A stretch of DNA of 64,000 bases from Bacillota bacterium (GTDB taxonomy: Bacteria; Sysuimicrobiota; Sysuimicrobiia; Sysuimicrobiales; Segetimicrobiaceae), in the NCBI GenBank assembly GCA_021324975.1, contig JAJPIA010000058.1, positions 51,939 through 115,938 of the forward strand, written 5' to 3'. The notes below the pieces were generated by a model. That model saw nothing but the letters and a program-made list of their open reading frames with translations. It searched no databases and was not told the origin of the DNA. Positions 9,492 through 17,084 of the stretch are shown here, one piece after another. The position numbers and the translations under genes were made by a program. Every line of letters starts with the position of its first letter. The stretch's first letter is position 1.

Positions 9492-10490
9492 TCAGCGTTC
9501 GGTCGCCGTTGCGGTCGCGACGGAGCCTTCGGCGGCGGCCGCGGACGCATCCTTGCGCGTCCCGGCCGGACCGGACGGGGACGGCCGCCGGCTCACGTAG
9601 ACGTGTCCGCCGACCGCGGCCATGATGATCGCGCCGCCGATCCACGTCGTCAACGCCGGGACTTCCCGGAACGCGAGCCACACCCACAGCGGACCGAGCG
9701 GCACCTCCGATGCCTGGATGAGCGCCGTCTCCGTCGCGGAGATGAGCCGGGCTCCCAGGGTAAGAAGCAGCAGACCGAGGCCGAACTGCGTCACACCGAA
9801 GAGCCCGAGGTAGAGCATATTGGTCGCGCCGCTCACGACGGGATGCGCGAGCGGCCAGACGAAGAGCGGGCAGAGCAGGGCGGAGAGGCAGGCCGCCGGC
9901 GGCATCGGGACGTCGCGATGCCGCCGGATGAGCACCATCATGCCCGCCATGCACAGCGCCATGCCGGCCGCCAGCAGGTCGCCCATGAGATGTCCGTTCC
10001 GCGCGGCGCCGCCGACCATAACGGCGGTCCCGACCAGCGCCGCCGCGCTCGCCGCGAGCGTGCTCCAGCGCTCACGCTCGCGCAGCCACAGCCAGCCCAG
10101 CGCCGCGGCGATGAACGGCGTGGTGGCGTTCATGATCATCACGTCGGCGACGGACGTGCGCCGGAATGCGTTGATGTACATGATCGTGGCGAGCGTGGAC
10201 AAGCACGCCGCGGCGACGCCGGGGAGGCCGATGCCGCGGACGATGTGTACCGTGTCGCGGCCGTAGCGCCACACGATGAAGCCGGCGATGAAGAGGCCGG
10301 CGAAGATGCCGCGCCAGAAGAGAATCGTCCACGGGTCGAGCGGAATGAGGCGTGTGTAGAACCCGGACGTGCTGTAGGCGACGGCCGACGCAAGGTTCAG
10401 CGCGATACCCAGCGCGTGACGGCGGCCGGCCTCGTGCGGTACGTACAGCCCGCGGGCGCCGGCCGCCGCCACCGTGGGGGACACGGTCAC
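9492..10490 (-). CDS. EamA-family (DMT) exporter
   Basis: An inner-membrane transporter of about 332 residues with ten predicted helices arranged as two EamA repeats; the first repeat begins at NLASAVAYSTSGFYTRLIP and the second near LLAAGMALCMAGMMVLIRR. The Ala/Ser/Thr-rich tail is cytoplasmic. GTG 10490 overlaps the stop of the upstream ArsR gene (GTGA), so the two are one operon; GTG 10484 is an alternative start. The 125 residues before this in the ORF track are the ArsR gene read in another frame. The substrate is unknown; DMT proteins export amino acids, nucleotides or drugs. Confidence 0.9.
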   Translation of the reverse strand: MTVSPTVAAAGARGLYVPHEAGRRHALGIALNLASAVAYSTSGFYTRLIPLDPWTILFWRGIFAGLFIAGFIVWRYGRDTVHIVRGIGLPGVAAACLSTLATIMYINAFRRTSVADVMIMNATTPFIAAALGWLWLRERERWSTLAASAAALVGTAVMVGGAARNGHLMGDLLAAGMALCMAGMMVLIRRHRDVPMPPAACLSALLCPLFVWPLAHPVVSGATNMLYLGLFGVTQFGLGLLLLTLGARLISATETALIQASEVPLGPLWVWLAFREVPALTTWIGGAIIMAAVGGHVYVSRRPSPSGPAGTRKDASAAAAEGSVATATATER

Positions 10491-11182
10491 GCCGTCAACG
10501 CCTCGGGCCGGATGCCGAGCTCGCGCTCGAACCCGCGGCGTCCCTTGGGGGTCACGACGATGATCCGAGTGCCCGGCCTGCGGACGACCCACCCGTGCTC
10601 GACGGTCTGCGCCCAGAGGGCTGCCCCCAAGGCGCCGCCGAGATGGGCCCGGCGCTCGCTCCAGTCGCCGCACGCGACCGCAAACCGGCGACGTTCGCGC
10701 CGCACTTCGTCGAGGTTGATGCCAAGCTCGCTGAAGACCGTCTCGCCGGCCGGTCCGAGCGCCAGCGGCCCGCGATAGCGCGAAGCGGGGTGCACGATCG
10801 CCCGCCGGGCGACGAGGGTGTCGAAGATCGCGACGCCGAGCCGCCCGGCGAGGTGGTCGTAACACGTACGTGCGCGGGCCAGCGACGGCGACATCTCGAC
10901 TTTCACCCGATCGCGCCCGGCGAGCAGGCCGAGGGATTCCACGAGCTGCGCCACGGACGGGTCCGCGGCTTCATAGACCCGCTGCCGGCCGATCCGCGTG
11001 ACTGTGACCAATCCCTGCGCCCGCAGCACCGCGAGGTGGTTGGAGACGTTGGACTGGGCCTGCCCGGTGAGCAGGACGAGTTCAGAGACGGCGGCCGGCC
11101 CGTCGGTCAGGCGCTCCATGACGCGGAACCGCACCGGATCCGCGAGGGCTTGGGCGATGGTGGTTGGGCTCGGGCTCGACAT
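10487..11182 (-). CDS. ArsR-type winged-helix transcriptional regulator
   Basis: A 231-residue regulator. Residues 1-90 form an ArsR-like winged helix (ALADPVRFRVMERLTDGPAAVSEL; recognition helix QAQSNVSNHLAVLRAQGLV; wing RIGRQRVYEA). The remaining 140 residues are a second, probably effector-binding domain seen in a subset of ArsR proteins (SRYRGPLALGPAGETVFSELGI). It has no metal-binding CxC motif, so it is not a classic metalloregulator. It precedes and overlaps the EamA exporter, whose expression it likely controls together with its own. Confidence 0.88.
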   Translation of the reverse strand: MSSPSPTTIAQALADPVRFRVMERLTDGPAAVSELVLLTGQAQSNVSNHLAVLRAQGLVTVTRIGRQRVYEAADPSVAQLVESLGLLAGRDRVKVEMSPSLARARTCYDHLAGRLGVAIFDTLVARRAIVHPASRYRGPLALGPAGETVFSELGINLDEVRRERRRFAVACGDWSERRAHLGGALGAALWAQTVEHGWVVRRPGTRIIVVTPKGRRGFERELGIRPEALTA

Positions 11183-11233
11183 CTACCACCAGAACCTGAT
11201 AGATACGCATCGTACAAATCACGATTCGATGAT

Positions 11234-11263
11234 ATGTTAGTGGACAATGCGGCGGATTGTCAA
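11234..11263 (-). promoter_or_regulatory. Sigma70-like promoter of the ArsR-EamA operon
   Basis: On the minus strand TTGACA and TAACAT are separated by 18 bp, about 50 bp before the ArsR start. Just downstream, towards the gene, lies an imperfect inverted repeat (CATCG ... CGATG arms) that could be the regulator's own operator. The promoter hexamers are good; the operator is tentative. Confidence 0.5.
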
Positions 11264-11419
11264 TCACGGGCTGCTCGCGGCACGGACCTCGGCGCGGGCC
11301 CTCCCGTGGGGCTCAGTCGGTGCCCCTCGAGTGAGCGCCGTCACCTCGGCGGCCTGGAACCTGCTCGACCCCATCATCGACGGCCATGCGCCGCGCCCGG
11401 TGGACGCCGTGTCGATGCA

Positions 11420-11809
11420 TCACGGGCGAAGCAGCGTCGTGTCGAGTCCGAGCGCTTGCGTTTGACGATCCTCCGCGATGGGCCGCACCTCCACGCATCC
11501 AAACCGCGCGGCTGGAATTCGCGATGCGACCCGAATCGCTTCGTTGAGATCTGTCGCCTGGATGATGTAGTAGCCGCCGAGGTGCTCCTTGGTTTCCGCG
11601 AAAGGCCCGTCGGTAACCGAAACCCTGCCGTTGCGGATTCGAACCGTCACGGCCGTGTCCGGCGGCGTCAGCCGATTGGCGCCGGCGAAGTGGCCGCTCG
11701 CCTTAATGCTGTTCGTGAATTCCGCGTACTCTTGGAAGAGCTGCTCCCGATCCGGCTCCGGCATTCCCTCCATCATTGTCTCGGCGCAGATGAGGCACAG
11801 GTATTTCAT
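11420..11809 (-). CDS. YciI-like (DGPF domain) protein
   Basis: A 129-residue protein of the YCII/DGPF family. It begins MKYLCLICAE, has VTDGPFAETKEHLGGYYII, the family's signature DGPF motif, and ends in EVRPI plus a short tail. Members are small ferredoxin-like-fold proteins often found near ECF sigma factors; function is unknown. It starts 12 bp after the DinB-like gene and is probably co-transcribed with it. Confidence 0.88.
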   Translation of the reverse strand: MKYLCLICAETMMEGMPEPDREQLFQEYAEFTNSIKASGHFAGANRLTPPDTAVTVRIRNGRVSVTDGPFAETKEHLGGYYIIQATDLNEAIRVASRIPAARFGCVEVRPIAEDRQTQALGLDTTLLRP

Positions 11810-11821
11810 CGGCCGTGCGCC

Positions 11822-12340
11822 TCAAAACGCCCGGAGCGCCGGCGTGGGGACAAACACCGGTTGCTGCCCCGCCGCCCGCCTGGCGACAGCGGCTTCCCCT
11901 CCGTGAAACGCCTGGTGCATCGCGATCGTCAGCACGGCCTGGCCCACGGACGCGAATGCGGCTTCCAGGCCCGGCGGCGCCGTCTTCGTCGGTCGATCCA
12001 GGCCTTGATCGCCTAGTTCCTCGACAAATGCGACGGTCTTGGCGCGCAGCCGACGGTACGTCTCCAGAACCTCGTCGAAGCTCGGGTACGCGGCGGCCTC
12101 CGTCGTGGGCGTGGATCCCCAATCGAAGAGCGGCTTCCAATGCTCGACCGGATTCGGGGACCCGAACAGCATCTTGTGGAGTCGGCCCTCCGCCACGGTC
12201 AGATGCCCTAGGACCCACATCGCGTGATTGCCGCCGTATGGACCGGGCTGCACGAACGGCGCCTCCTTCATCGTCTCCAGGAGCCGGACGCTTTGATCAG
12301 AAAAGTTCAGCGCTCCGCGAACCGCGTCGATCCCCTTCAT
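11822..12340 (-). CDS. DinB-superfamily protein
   Basis: A 172-residue four-helix DinB/YfiT-like protein. The metal-site histidines are visible in helix 2 (NHAMWVLGHLTVAEGRL) and in the last helix (AMHQAFHGGEAAVARR). Such proteins are thiol-dependent metalloenzymes (bacillithiol or mycothiol S-transferases) or stress proteins of unknown role. It starts at ATG with GGGAAGGGAG upstream and is followed after 12 bp by the YciI-like gene. Confidence 0.85.
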   Translation of the reverse strand: MKGIDAVRGALNFSDQSVRLLETMKEAPFVQPGPYGGNHAMWVLGHLTVAEGRLHKMLFGSPNPVEHWKPLFDWGSTPTTEAAAYPSFDEVLETYRRLRAKTVAFVEELGDQGLDRPTKTAPPGLEAAFASVGQAVLTIAMHQAFHGGEAAVARRAAGQQPVFVPTPALRAF

Positions 12341-12704
12341 GGTCCCATCTCCCTTCCCTTGGATTGCCTCCGGTGGTTAGTCGCTCGGGACGCCCCCCAA
12401 TCGACACGCTGGCCGTCGTCCCGCACAGGCTCAGCCCACGCCGCTCGGGCTGCGCGCCGTGAGATGCAGGGATCGTTGTCCTGGCCGTTTGCAGGCTTCC
12501 CGCCGGTCGCTCTGGCGATGCAAGAATGCGGCAATCGCACGACAGATCTGCGGCTGAGTCGATGCGGGATGCCTCGAACGGACGAATCCGTCGTGATATC
12601 GGCAGGACTTCGCCCGCGCACGGGCGATTCTAAGGCGAGCGAACACCGTCCCGGCGCGTCGCGCTGGGCGCGAGGAGGCAAGCCGGCGGCGTTACACCCC
12701 ACGC
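12341..12704. other. Intergenic region upstream of the c-di-GMP riboswitch
   Basis: About 360 bp between the divergent DinB gene and the riboswitch. Two overlapping ORF-track entries (12224-12718 plus, 12337-12702 minus) look like random high-GC translations. The promoters of both flanking transcripts must be here; I could not assign them. Confidence 0.4.
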
Positions 12705-12792
12705 GAACAGGCCGATAAGGGCAAACCTGGGGTAACCCAGGGACGCAAAGCCACCGGACCTCCCACGAGGTTAGCGGGGCCGCCGAAGCCGG
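12705..12792 (+). promoter_or_regulatory. Cyclic-di-GMP-I (GEMM-I) riboswitch
   Basis: The conserved core is readable base by base: GGGCAAACC, then a hairpin TGGG-GTAA-CCCA closed by a GNRA tetraloop, then GGGACGCAAAGCC, then a second arm ending in GGTTAGCGGGGCCGCC. This order (GGGCAAACC, GNRA hairpin, GACGCAAAGCC, TAGCGGGG) is the published consensus of the GEMM-I class that binds cyclic di-GMP. It lies directly upstream of a diguanylate cyclase gene and is followed by an intrinsic terminator, so it should control transcription elongation into that gene. Exact ends are approximate. Confidence 0.93.
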
Positions 12793-12817
12793 ACAGCTAG
12801 ATACGTCCCGGCTTTTT
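12787..12817 (+). terminator. Riboswitch expression-platform terminator
   Basis: AGCCGG pairs with CCGGCT across a 15-base loop, followed by TTTTT. Its 5' arm starts at the 3' edge of the riboswitch aptamer, as expected if ligand binding and terminator formation are linked. It ends about 25 bp before the diguanylate cyclase start. Confidence 0.8.
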
Positions 12818-12841
12818 GTGTTGGTTGCGGGAGGTTATGTG

Positions 12842-13861
12842 GTGACCGCGTCCCACGAGGTACGCGAGGCCTCTGTATTCAGGTTTCTGGCGGCGCTCGT
12901 CGGGGATCTGACCACGGTGCGGGACCTCTCTCAACTGGTCGAGCGGACCCTCGAGGGCCTGCGCCGCGAAGTCGGATTTCATTCCGCCACCATCGCGCTC
13001 ACCGACGATCACGATCCGAATGTGCTGAGGATCGTCGGCAGCGCGGGGTTGGGCCGGGCACTGCACGGGACAGAGACCTCGCGGCCCTCCGGCTACGCGT
13101 GGCGGGCGGTGACGGCCCGGCGCCCGCTGTATCTCCCCGATACGTGCGGGCGGCACGGTGGGAGCCCGTGCATCCGCTCATCCGTGTATGCGCCGCTCCT
13201 CGCGGATGGAGAGGCCATCGGCGCGCTGGCTGTGCACGCGCCGTTCGTCGGCGCGTTTTCGGCGGACGACGTCGCTCGCCTGAGCACGCTCGGCGAGTAC
13301 GCCGGGCGCATGTTTGCGATCGTGCGGCTGCAACACCGGCTTCGGAGCCTCGCGAACACCGACCCCCTCACCGACCTGCCCAACCGGCGGCATTTTCTCT
13401 CCGAGCTCGACCGGGAGCTGGCCAGGTGCCACCGCACCGCCGCGCCGCTCGCGGTGGCGCTCATCGACCTCGACGGCTTCAAGCAACTCAACGACGCCCA
13501 CGGCCACGCCGCGGGAGACATGGCGCTCGTCCAGGTGGCCCGAATCCTGGAAAGCCGCGTGCGCGCCTCCGATGTGCTGGCGCGCTTCGGCGGCGACGAG
13601 TTCGCCATGCTCCTGCGCGACACCGATCACCGCACGCCAGCGGTGCTCCGGGATCTCTCTGCGGCGCCGCTTCGGCTCGGCCTCCGCGTCGGGGAGTGCG
13701 CGCTCAGCGTCTCTTGGGGCGCCGCGTCGCGTCCGACCGACGGGGAGAGCCCCGAAGCGCTCCTCCGCACCGCCGACGTTCGATTGTACGCAATGAAGCG
13801 GCTCCGGAGCGCCGGTCGCCGCCCGCGTCACGAACCGGCGGCTTTTGGCACGACACGGTAG
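12842..13861 (+). CDS. GAF-GGDEF diguanylate cyclase
   Basis: A soluble protein of about 339 residues that makes cyclic di-GMP. An N-terminal GAF domain (about residues 10-160) is followed by a GGDEF domain (about 168-330) with an intact GGDEF active site at about 250-254, and the inhibitory-site motif RASD (241-244) exactly five residues before it. The ORF track starts at GTG 12818, next to the terminator U-tract; GTG 12842 is better placed, 7 bases after GGAGG. A c-di-GMP riboswitch plus terminator lies in the leader, so the product can act both on the enzyme (I-site) and on its mRNA. Confidence 0.92.
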   Translation: MTASHEVREASVFRFLAALVGDLTTVRDLSQLVERTLEGLRREVGFHSATIALTDDHDPNVLRIVGSAGLGRALHGTETSRPSGYAWRAVTARRPLYLPDTCGRHGGSPCIRSSVYAPLLADGEAIGALAVHAPFVGAFSADDVARLSTLGEYAGRMFAIVRLQHRLRSLANTDPLTDLPNRRHFLSELDRELARCHRTAAPLAVALIDLDGFKQLNDAHGHAAGDMALVQVARILESRVRASDVLARFGGDEFAMLLRDTDHRTPAVLRDLSAAPLRLGLRVGECALSVSWGAASRPTDGESPEALLRTADVRLYAMKRLRSAGRRPRHEPAAFGTTR

Positions 13862-13918
13862 GCGCCATGTCGTTCCAGCCCGCGTGGTCGCCGAGACCGG
13901 TGACAAAGGATGCGAGCA

Positions 13919-14209
13919 ATGGCAAAGGACGGATGCCGGGAGCCCGCTCCGGTGACGCAGGGATGGTATCTGTACGCCATCAGCATCGTCGCGAGCCCGA
14001 CCGGCGGCTACGAGTGGCGCGTCCTCCGAGCGCCGGAGCACGCAGGGAAGGACCTGCCGGCGGCGGAGCCCGTGGTGGTGAGTCGCGGCACCGCGGGCAA
14101 CTGCGACGAGGCGAAGCGGCGGTCCGCCGCGGCACGGGCGACGATGATGGCGCAGTATCGGGGCCGCGACGCGCTCTGGCCGGGGGCAGATACCGCCCGA
14201 GGAGCGTGA
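13919..14209 (+). CDS. Small hypothetical protein
   Basis: A 96-residue protein I do not recognise. ATG 13919 has AAGGA 8 bases upstream; ATG 13910 is an alternative. The sequence WYLYAISIVASPTGGYEWRVLRAPE looks like two beta strands, and the C-terminal half is helical and Arg/Ala-rich. There is no signal peptide or membrane helix. It lies between the diguanylate cyclase and mscL on the same strand. Confidence 0.5.
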   Translation: MAKDGCREPAPVTQGWYLYAISIVASPTGGYEWRVLRAPEHAGKDLPAAEPVVVSRGTAGNCDEAKRRSAAARATMMAQYRGRDALWPGADTARGA

Positions 14210-14303
14210 TCCGCCCCCCCAGACGCGGACGCCGCAGGAGTTTGTCAACCGGCCGCCCGAATACTCCGACGACTTGACGTCGTGACGCCGCGGGGGGCCC
14301 AGC

Positions 14304-14750
14304 ATGCTGCGAGAGTTTCGCGACTTCGTGATGCGCGGCAATGTGTTGGACATGGCCGTGGGCATCGTCATCGGCCTGGCTTTCGGCCGGATCGTGACAT
14401 CCCTCGTCAACGACATCATCATGCCGCCGATCGGGCTGGCCTTGAAGGGCATCGATTTCGCAAATCTCTTCGTGGCGCTGCGCGGCGGGCCGTACGCATC
14501 GCTCGCCGCGGCGCGGGCCGCGGGCGCGCCGACGGTCAACTACGGCACGTTCTTCAACACCATCATCGAGTTCCTCATCATCGCATTCGTGATCTTCCTG
14601 ATGCTCCGGGGCCTCACGCGGCTGCAGCGCCCCGCGGCGCCGGCGGCCGCGACGACACGGGAGTGCCCGTACTGCCTGTCCACGATCCCGCTCAAGGCGA
14701 CGCGGTGCGCCTACTGCACCGCGGAGGTGCGGCCGGTCGGGGCGGCGTAG
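14304..14750 (+). CDS. mscL: Large-conductance mechanosensitive channel MscL with C-terminal zinc ribbon
   Basis: A 148-residue inner-membrane channel that opens under osmotic downshock. The N-terminal signature EFRDFVMRGNVLDMAVGIVIG and TM1 are intact, as is the second membrane helix (FFNTIIEFLIIAFVIFLML). The periplasmic loop includes an Ala-rich insertion. After the channel the protein ends with CPYCLSTIPLKATRCAYC, a four-cysteine zinc ribbon not present in E. coli MscL. It ends one base before the next gene's GTG start. Confidence 0.92.
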   Translation: MLREFRDFVMRGNVLDMAVGIVIGLAFGRIVTSLVNDIIMPPIGLALKGIDFANLFVALRGGPYASLAAARAAGAPTVNYGTFFNTIIEFLIIAFVIFLMLRGLTRLQRPAAPAAATTRECPYCLSTIPLKATRCAYCTAEVRPVGAA

Positions 14751-14751
14751 T

Positions 14752-15753
14752 GTGGCGCTCAGAGTCGGTATCCTGGGCGCCGGGTTCATCGGGCGCATCC
14801 ACGCGCTCAACCTCCGCCGTGACGAGCGGGTGGCAGTCGTCGGCGTCGCCGACGCGGTGCCCGAGGCGGCCGCGCGGCTCGCTGCGGAGGTGGAGGCGAC
14901 GCCGCTCGGCGGTCTCGACGCGCTCCTGGATCTGGGTGTCGACGCGGTCTACGTGACGACCCCGAATACGCACCACGTGGAGCCCGTGGTGCGCGCGCTG
15001 GAACACGGCGTCCATGTGTTTTCCGAAAAGCCGATGGCCACGTCGCTCGAAGGCGCACGGGCGATCCGAGCGGCCGCCGGCCGTGCCAGGGGCATCTATC
15101 AGATCGGGTTCAACCGCCGCTTTGCCGACGTCTACCGCTTCGCCAAGCGCTTCATCGACGAGGGCCGCCTCACGCCGTTGGCCGCACAACTCAAGCACAA
15201 CCGTGGCGAGCTCCAACACCCGGCATGGACCGCGGACGCCGGGGTGACGGGCGGCTATCTCTATGAGACCCCGGTCCACCTGTTCGATATGACCCGGTTT
15301 CTGTTCGGCGACGTCGCGGTGATCCAGGGGTTCGCCCGCCAAGCGGTCTACCGGGAACTCGACGACTTTGCCATGGTGCTCGCCTGCCGCGGCGGCGTGA
15401 TCGCCACCGTGACAAGCGTCGCGCACGCCACGTGGTTGTTCCCGTCCGAGCGGGTCGAGGTGTACGGGTCCCACGCCACCGTGGTGACCGAGGAGTTGGA
15501 GCGCGCCGCATTCAGCCCGGGACCGCGGGACCCCGCCGAAGGCATCGACTGCGCGGCCATGGCGTTCGAGCACAAGTGGGGATACGTGATGGAGGACCGT
15601 CTCTTCGTGGACGCGGCGCTCGGCGAGCGACCGCCGGCCGTGACCGCGGACGACGGGTATCGCGCGACCGAGCTCGTGGAGGCCAGCTATCGGGCCGCGC
15701 GGGAGCGCCGCGCGATCACGCTGCCGCTGCCGGCGCCGGCCGGGTCGGGATGA
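14752..15753 (+). CDS. Gfo/Idh/MocA-family NAD(P)-dependent dehydrogenase
   Basis: A 333-residue oxidoreductase. The Rossmann motif GAGFIGRIHA is at the N-terminus, the conserved VFSEKPMA carries the catalytic Lys-Pro, and the C-terminal alpha/beta domain has the usual ETPVHLFDMTRFLFGD segment with Asp and His of the active site. The closest named relatives by motif are myo-inositol 2-dehydrogenase-like proteins; the true substrate is unknown. GTG start directly after mscL suggests co-transcription by position only. Confidence 0.88.
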   Translation: MALRVGILGAGFIGRIHALNLRRDERVAVVGVADAVPEAAARLAAEVEATPLGGLDALLDLGVDAVYVTTPNTHHVEPVVRALEHGVHVFSEKPMATSLEGARAIRAAAGRARGIYQIGFNRRFADVYRFAKRFIDEGRLTPLAAQLKHNRGELQHPAWTADAGVTGGYLYETPVHLFDMTRFLFGDVAVIQGFARQAVYRELDDFAMVLACRGGVIATVTSVAHATWLFPSERVEVYGSHATVVTEELERAAFSPGPRDPAEGIDCAAMAFEHKWGYVMEDRLFVDAALGERPPAVTADDGYRATELVEASYRAARERRAITLPLPAPAGSG

Positions 15754-15775
15754 TCCTGCCGCCGGGACGCCGACC

Positions 15776-16447
15776 CTATGGCGCAGAGGCGCCCCGGCCT
15801 GTCGGTTCCACCTCGTAGACGACCACGGCGAGCGTCGTCGGGTTCCAGCCGTTACACGGGTTGCGTTCCTGCGGGCAGTTGGAGATCGCGACGACAAGAT
15901 CGAGGTTCGCCCGCAGGTCGAGGTAGTCCCCGGGCTTCGAGGCGGGCTCCTGGATCGCAGTCCTGCCGTCCGCCGAAACCGGCGTGTTCATGAAGATATT
16001 GAACGAATAGGGGATCTCGGCCATTGGGATGGCGTAGGGCCGAAGCGCCCGCTCAAAATTGCTGCGGCAGTTCGGTGTGCCGCGCACGCCATAACGAAAC
16101 GCATTTGTATATTCGCTGCACGAGCCGCTGATGAGATCGTGCACGCCGCACGTGTCCGTGCCGAGGGTCATGAGTTGCGTCGCCTTGGTGGAGAAGAGAT
16201 GGTGGCCGGTCCGCAGGAACAGCGTGCCGTTCAGCAGTTGGGTGTTCTCGGGTGACAGTTTGTCCGCGTGGTCGTGCAGGTTGAAGCAGATGAAGTCGGC
16301 CACCTGCTTCCCCTCGAGATCGATGACGCGGCACACCTGGCCGGTCCGCATCGTGAATGCCATGCCGCCACGCGGTGCGATGACCTCCTGCCAGGCGATC
16401 AGGGATGGCTCGATCCCGGGATGCTCGGTTCTGGCGGGACGTTCCAT
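15776..16447 (-). CDS. DUF1989 (urea carboxylase-associated family) protein
   Basis: A 223-residue protein of the DUF1989 family, named from genes adjacent to urea carboxylase. Recognisable segments are GKQVADFICFNLHD, ENTQLLNGTLFLRTGHHLFST, GVHDLISGSCSEYTN, FNIFMNTPV and the closing CNGWNPTTLAVVVYE. Conserved Cys and His residues suggest a metal site; the chemistry is not settled for most members. No urea carboxylase gene is nearby. It is convergent with the Gfo/Idh gene, 22 bp apart. Confidence 0.88.
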   Translation of the reverse strand: MERPARTEHPGIEPSLIAWQEVIAPRGGMAFTMRTGQVCRVIDLEGKQVADFICFNLHDHADKLSPENTQLLNGTLFLRTGHHLFSTKATQLMTLGTDTCGVHDLISGSCSEYTNAFRYGVRGTPNCRSNFERALRPYAIPMAEIPYSFNIFMNTPVSADGRTAIQEPASKPGDYLDLRANLDLVVAISNCPQERNPCNGWNPTTLAVVVYEVEPTGRGASAP

Positions 16448-16470
16448 GGGCGCACCACCCGCTCGTTAGG

Positions 16471-16507
16471 ATCACCGACCAGTCACGTTGGTATCACGGA
16501 CCGGTCA
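16471..16507. repeat. Paired 15-bp direct repeat upstream of the DUF1989 gene
   Basis: ATCACCGACCAGTCA (16471-16485) recurs as ATCACGGACCGGTCA (16493-16507), two mismatches, start-to-start distance 22 bp, or two helical turns. The copies are 24-60 bp upstream of the DUF1989 start on its 5' side, a typical place for a tandem activator or repressor site. Confidence 0.5.
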
Positions 16508-16563
16508 TAGCGTGCACGGCGCGCCTTCGGCGGTCCCGGCGGCGCTTCCTGCCCGCCCGGCGT

Positions 16564-16618
16564 GTTGCAAACCGTTGCAAACGCGCGGTTTGAAACTAAC
16601 CGCGCGTGGGCATAAACT
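16564..16618 (+). promoter_or_regulatory. Promoter with inverted repeat and direct repeats ahead of a small secreted protein
   Basis: GTTGCAAAC occurs twice (16564-16572 and 16574-16582), one helical turn apart. A perfect inverted repeat with arms ACGCGCGGTT and AACCGCGCGT (16581-16590 and 16598-16607) overlaps a -35-like TTGAAA (16590-16595), which is 17 bp from TAAACT (16613-16618). The arrangement suggests a regulated sigma70-type promoter whose -35 region is covered by an operator. Confidence 0.55.
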
Positions 16619-16678
16619 GGACGAGTTGTGAGGGGGATTCTCGAGCTCAGAGGAACAATCGGAAGGGAGGAGAGCAGG

Positions 16679-16909
16679 ATGCGCAAGTTCGCAATTGTCG
16701 CGGTGGGCGCGCTGCTGGCGTCGGCGGTGTTGACCGGGGTCGCGTCCGCTCAGCAGTATCCGAGCGTGGCTAATCTCCAGGCATTCAGTGCTCAGACGAA
16801 TTACATGTCGTTGCCCGGGTACCTCCGCTATCTCGTGAACCAGCAGTCGGGCCAGTGGCTCACCTACCAGGAGGCCAGCCGGGTCGTTCAGCAGCAAAAG
16901 GGCCAGTAG
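16679..16909 (+). CDS. Small secreted protein of unknown function
   Basis: A 76-residue precursor with a clear signal peptide (MRKFAIVAVGALLASAVLTG, cleavage likely after ASA) leaving about 52 mature residues rich in Gln, Tyr and Ser. The ATG at 16679 follows GGGAGG by 8 bases. The mature part (YLRYLVNQQSGQWLTYQEASRVV) looks like a short helical pair; I know no family for it. It is a single-gene transcription unit: its own promoter region is upstream and a strong terminator follows 24 bp after the stop. Confidence 0.7.
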   Translation: MRKFAIVAVGALLASAVLTGVASAQQYPSVANLQAFSAQTNYMSLPGYLRYLVNQQSGQWLTYQEASRVVQQQKGQ

Positions 16910-16933
16910 CGCGCGTCCGCAACCGGGAGCGGC

Positions 16934-16966
16934 ACAGGGAGGGCGAGAGCCCTCCCTGTTTTTTTT
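16934..16966 (+). terminator. Strong intrinsic terminator
   Basis: A perfect 11-bp stem (ACAGGGAGGGC / GCCCTCCCTGT) closed by a GAGA tetraloop and followed by eight T residues. It ends the transcript of the small secreted protein. Confidence 0.93.
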
Positions 16967-17084
16967 GGGTTTCGTTGATGGCGTTTAGTTGATGGCAGTC
17001 TGAAGGTGCGGGCGCATCCGCGGGCCGCCGGCAAGGCGCCGCCCGGACGAGGGACCCAGGCATCGTGGAAAGAATACTTTACAT

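Noticed and set aside
12224-12718. ORFs around the riboswitch leader (12224-12718 plus, 12337-12702 minus)
   Set aside because: No domain-like sequence or ribosome binding site, and they cross the DinB gene start or the riboswitch 5' edge.
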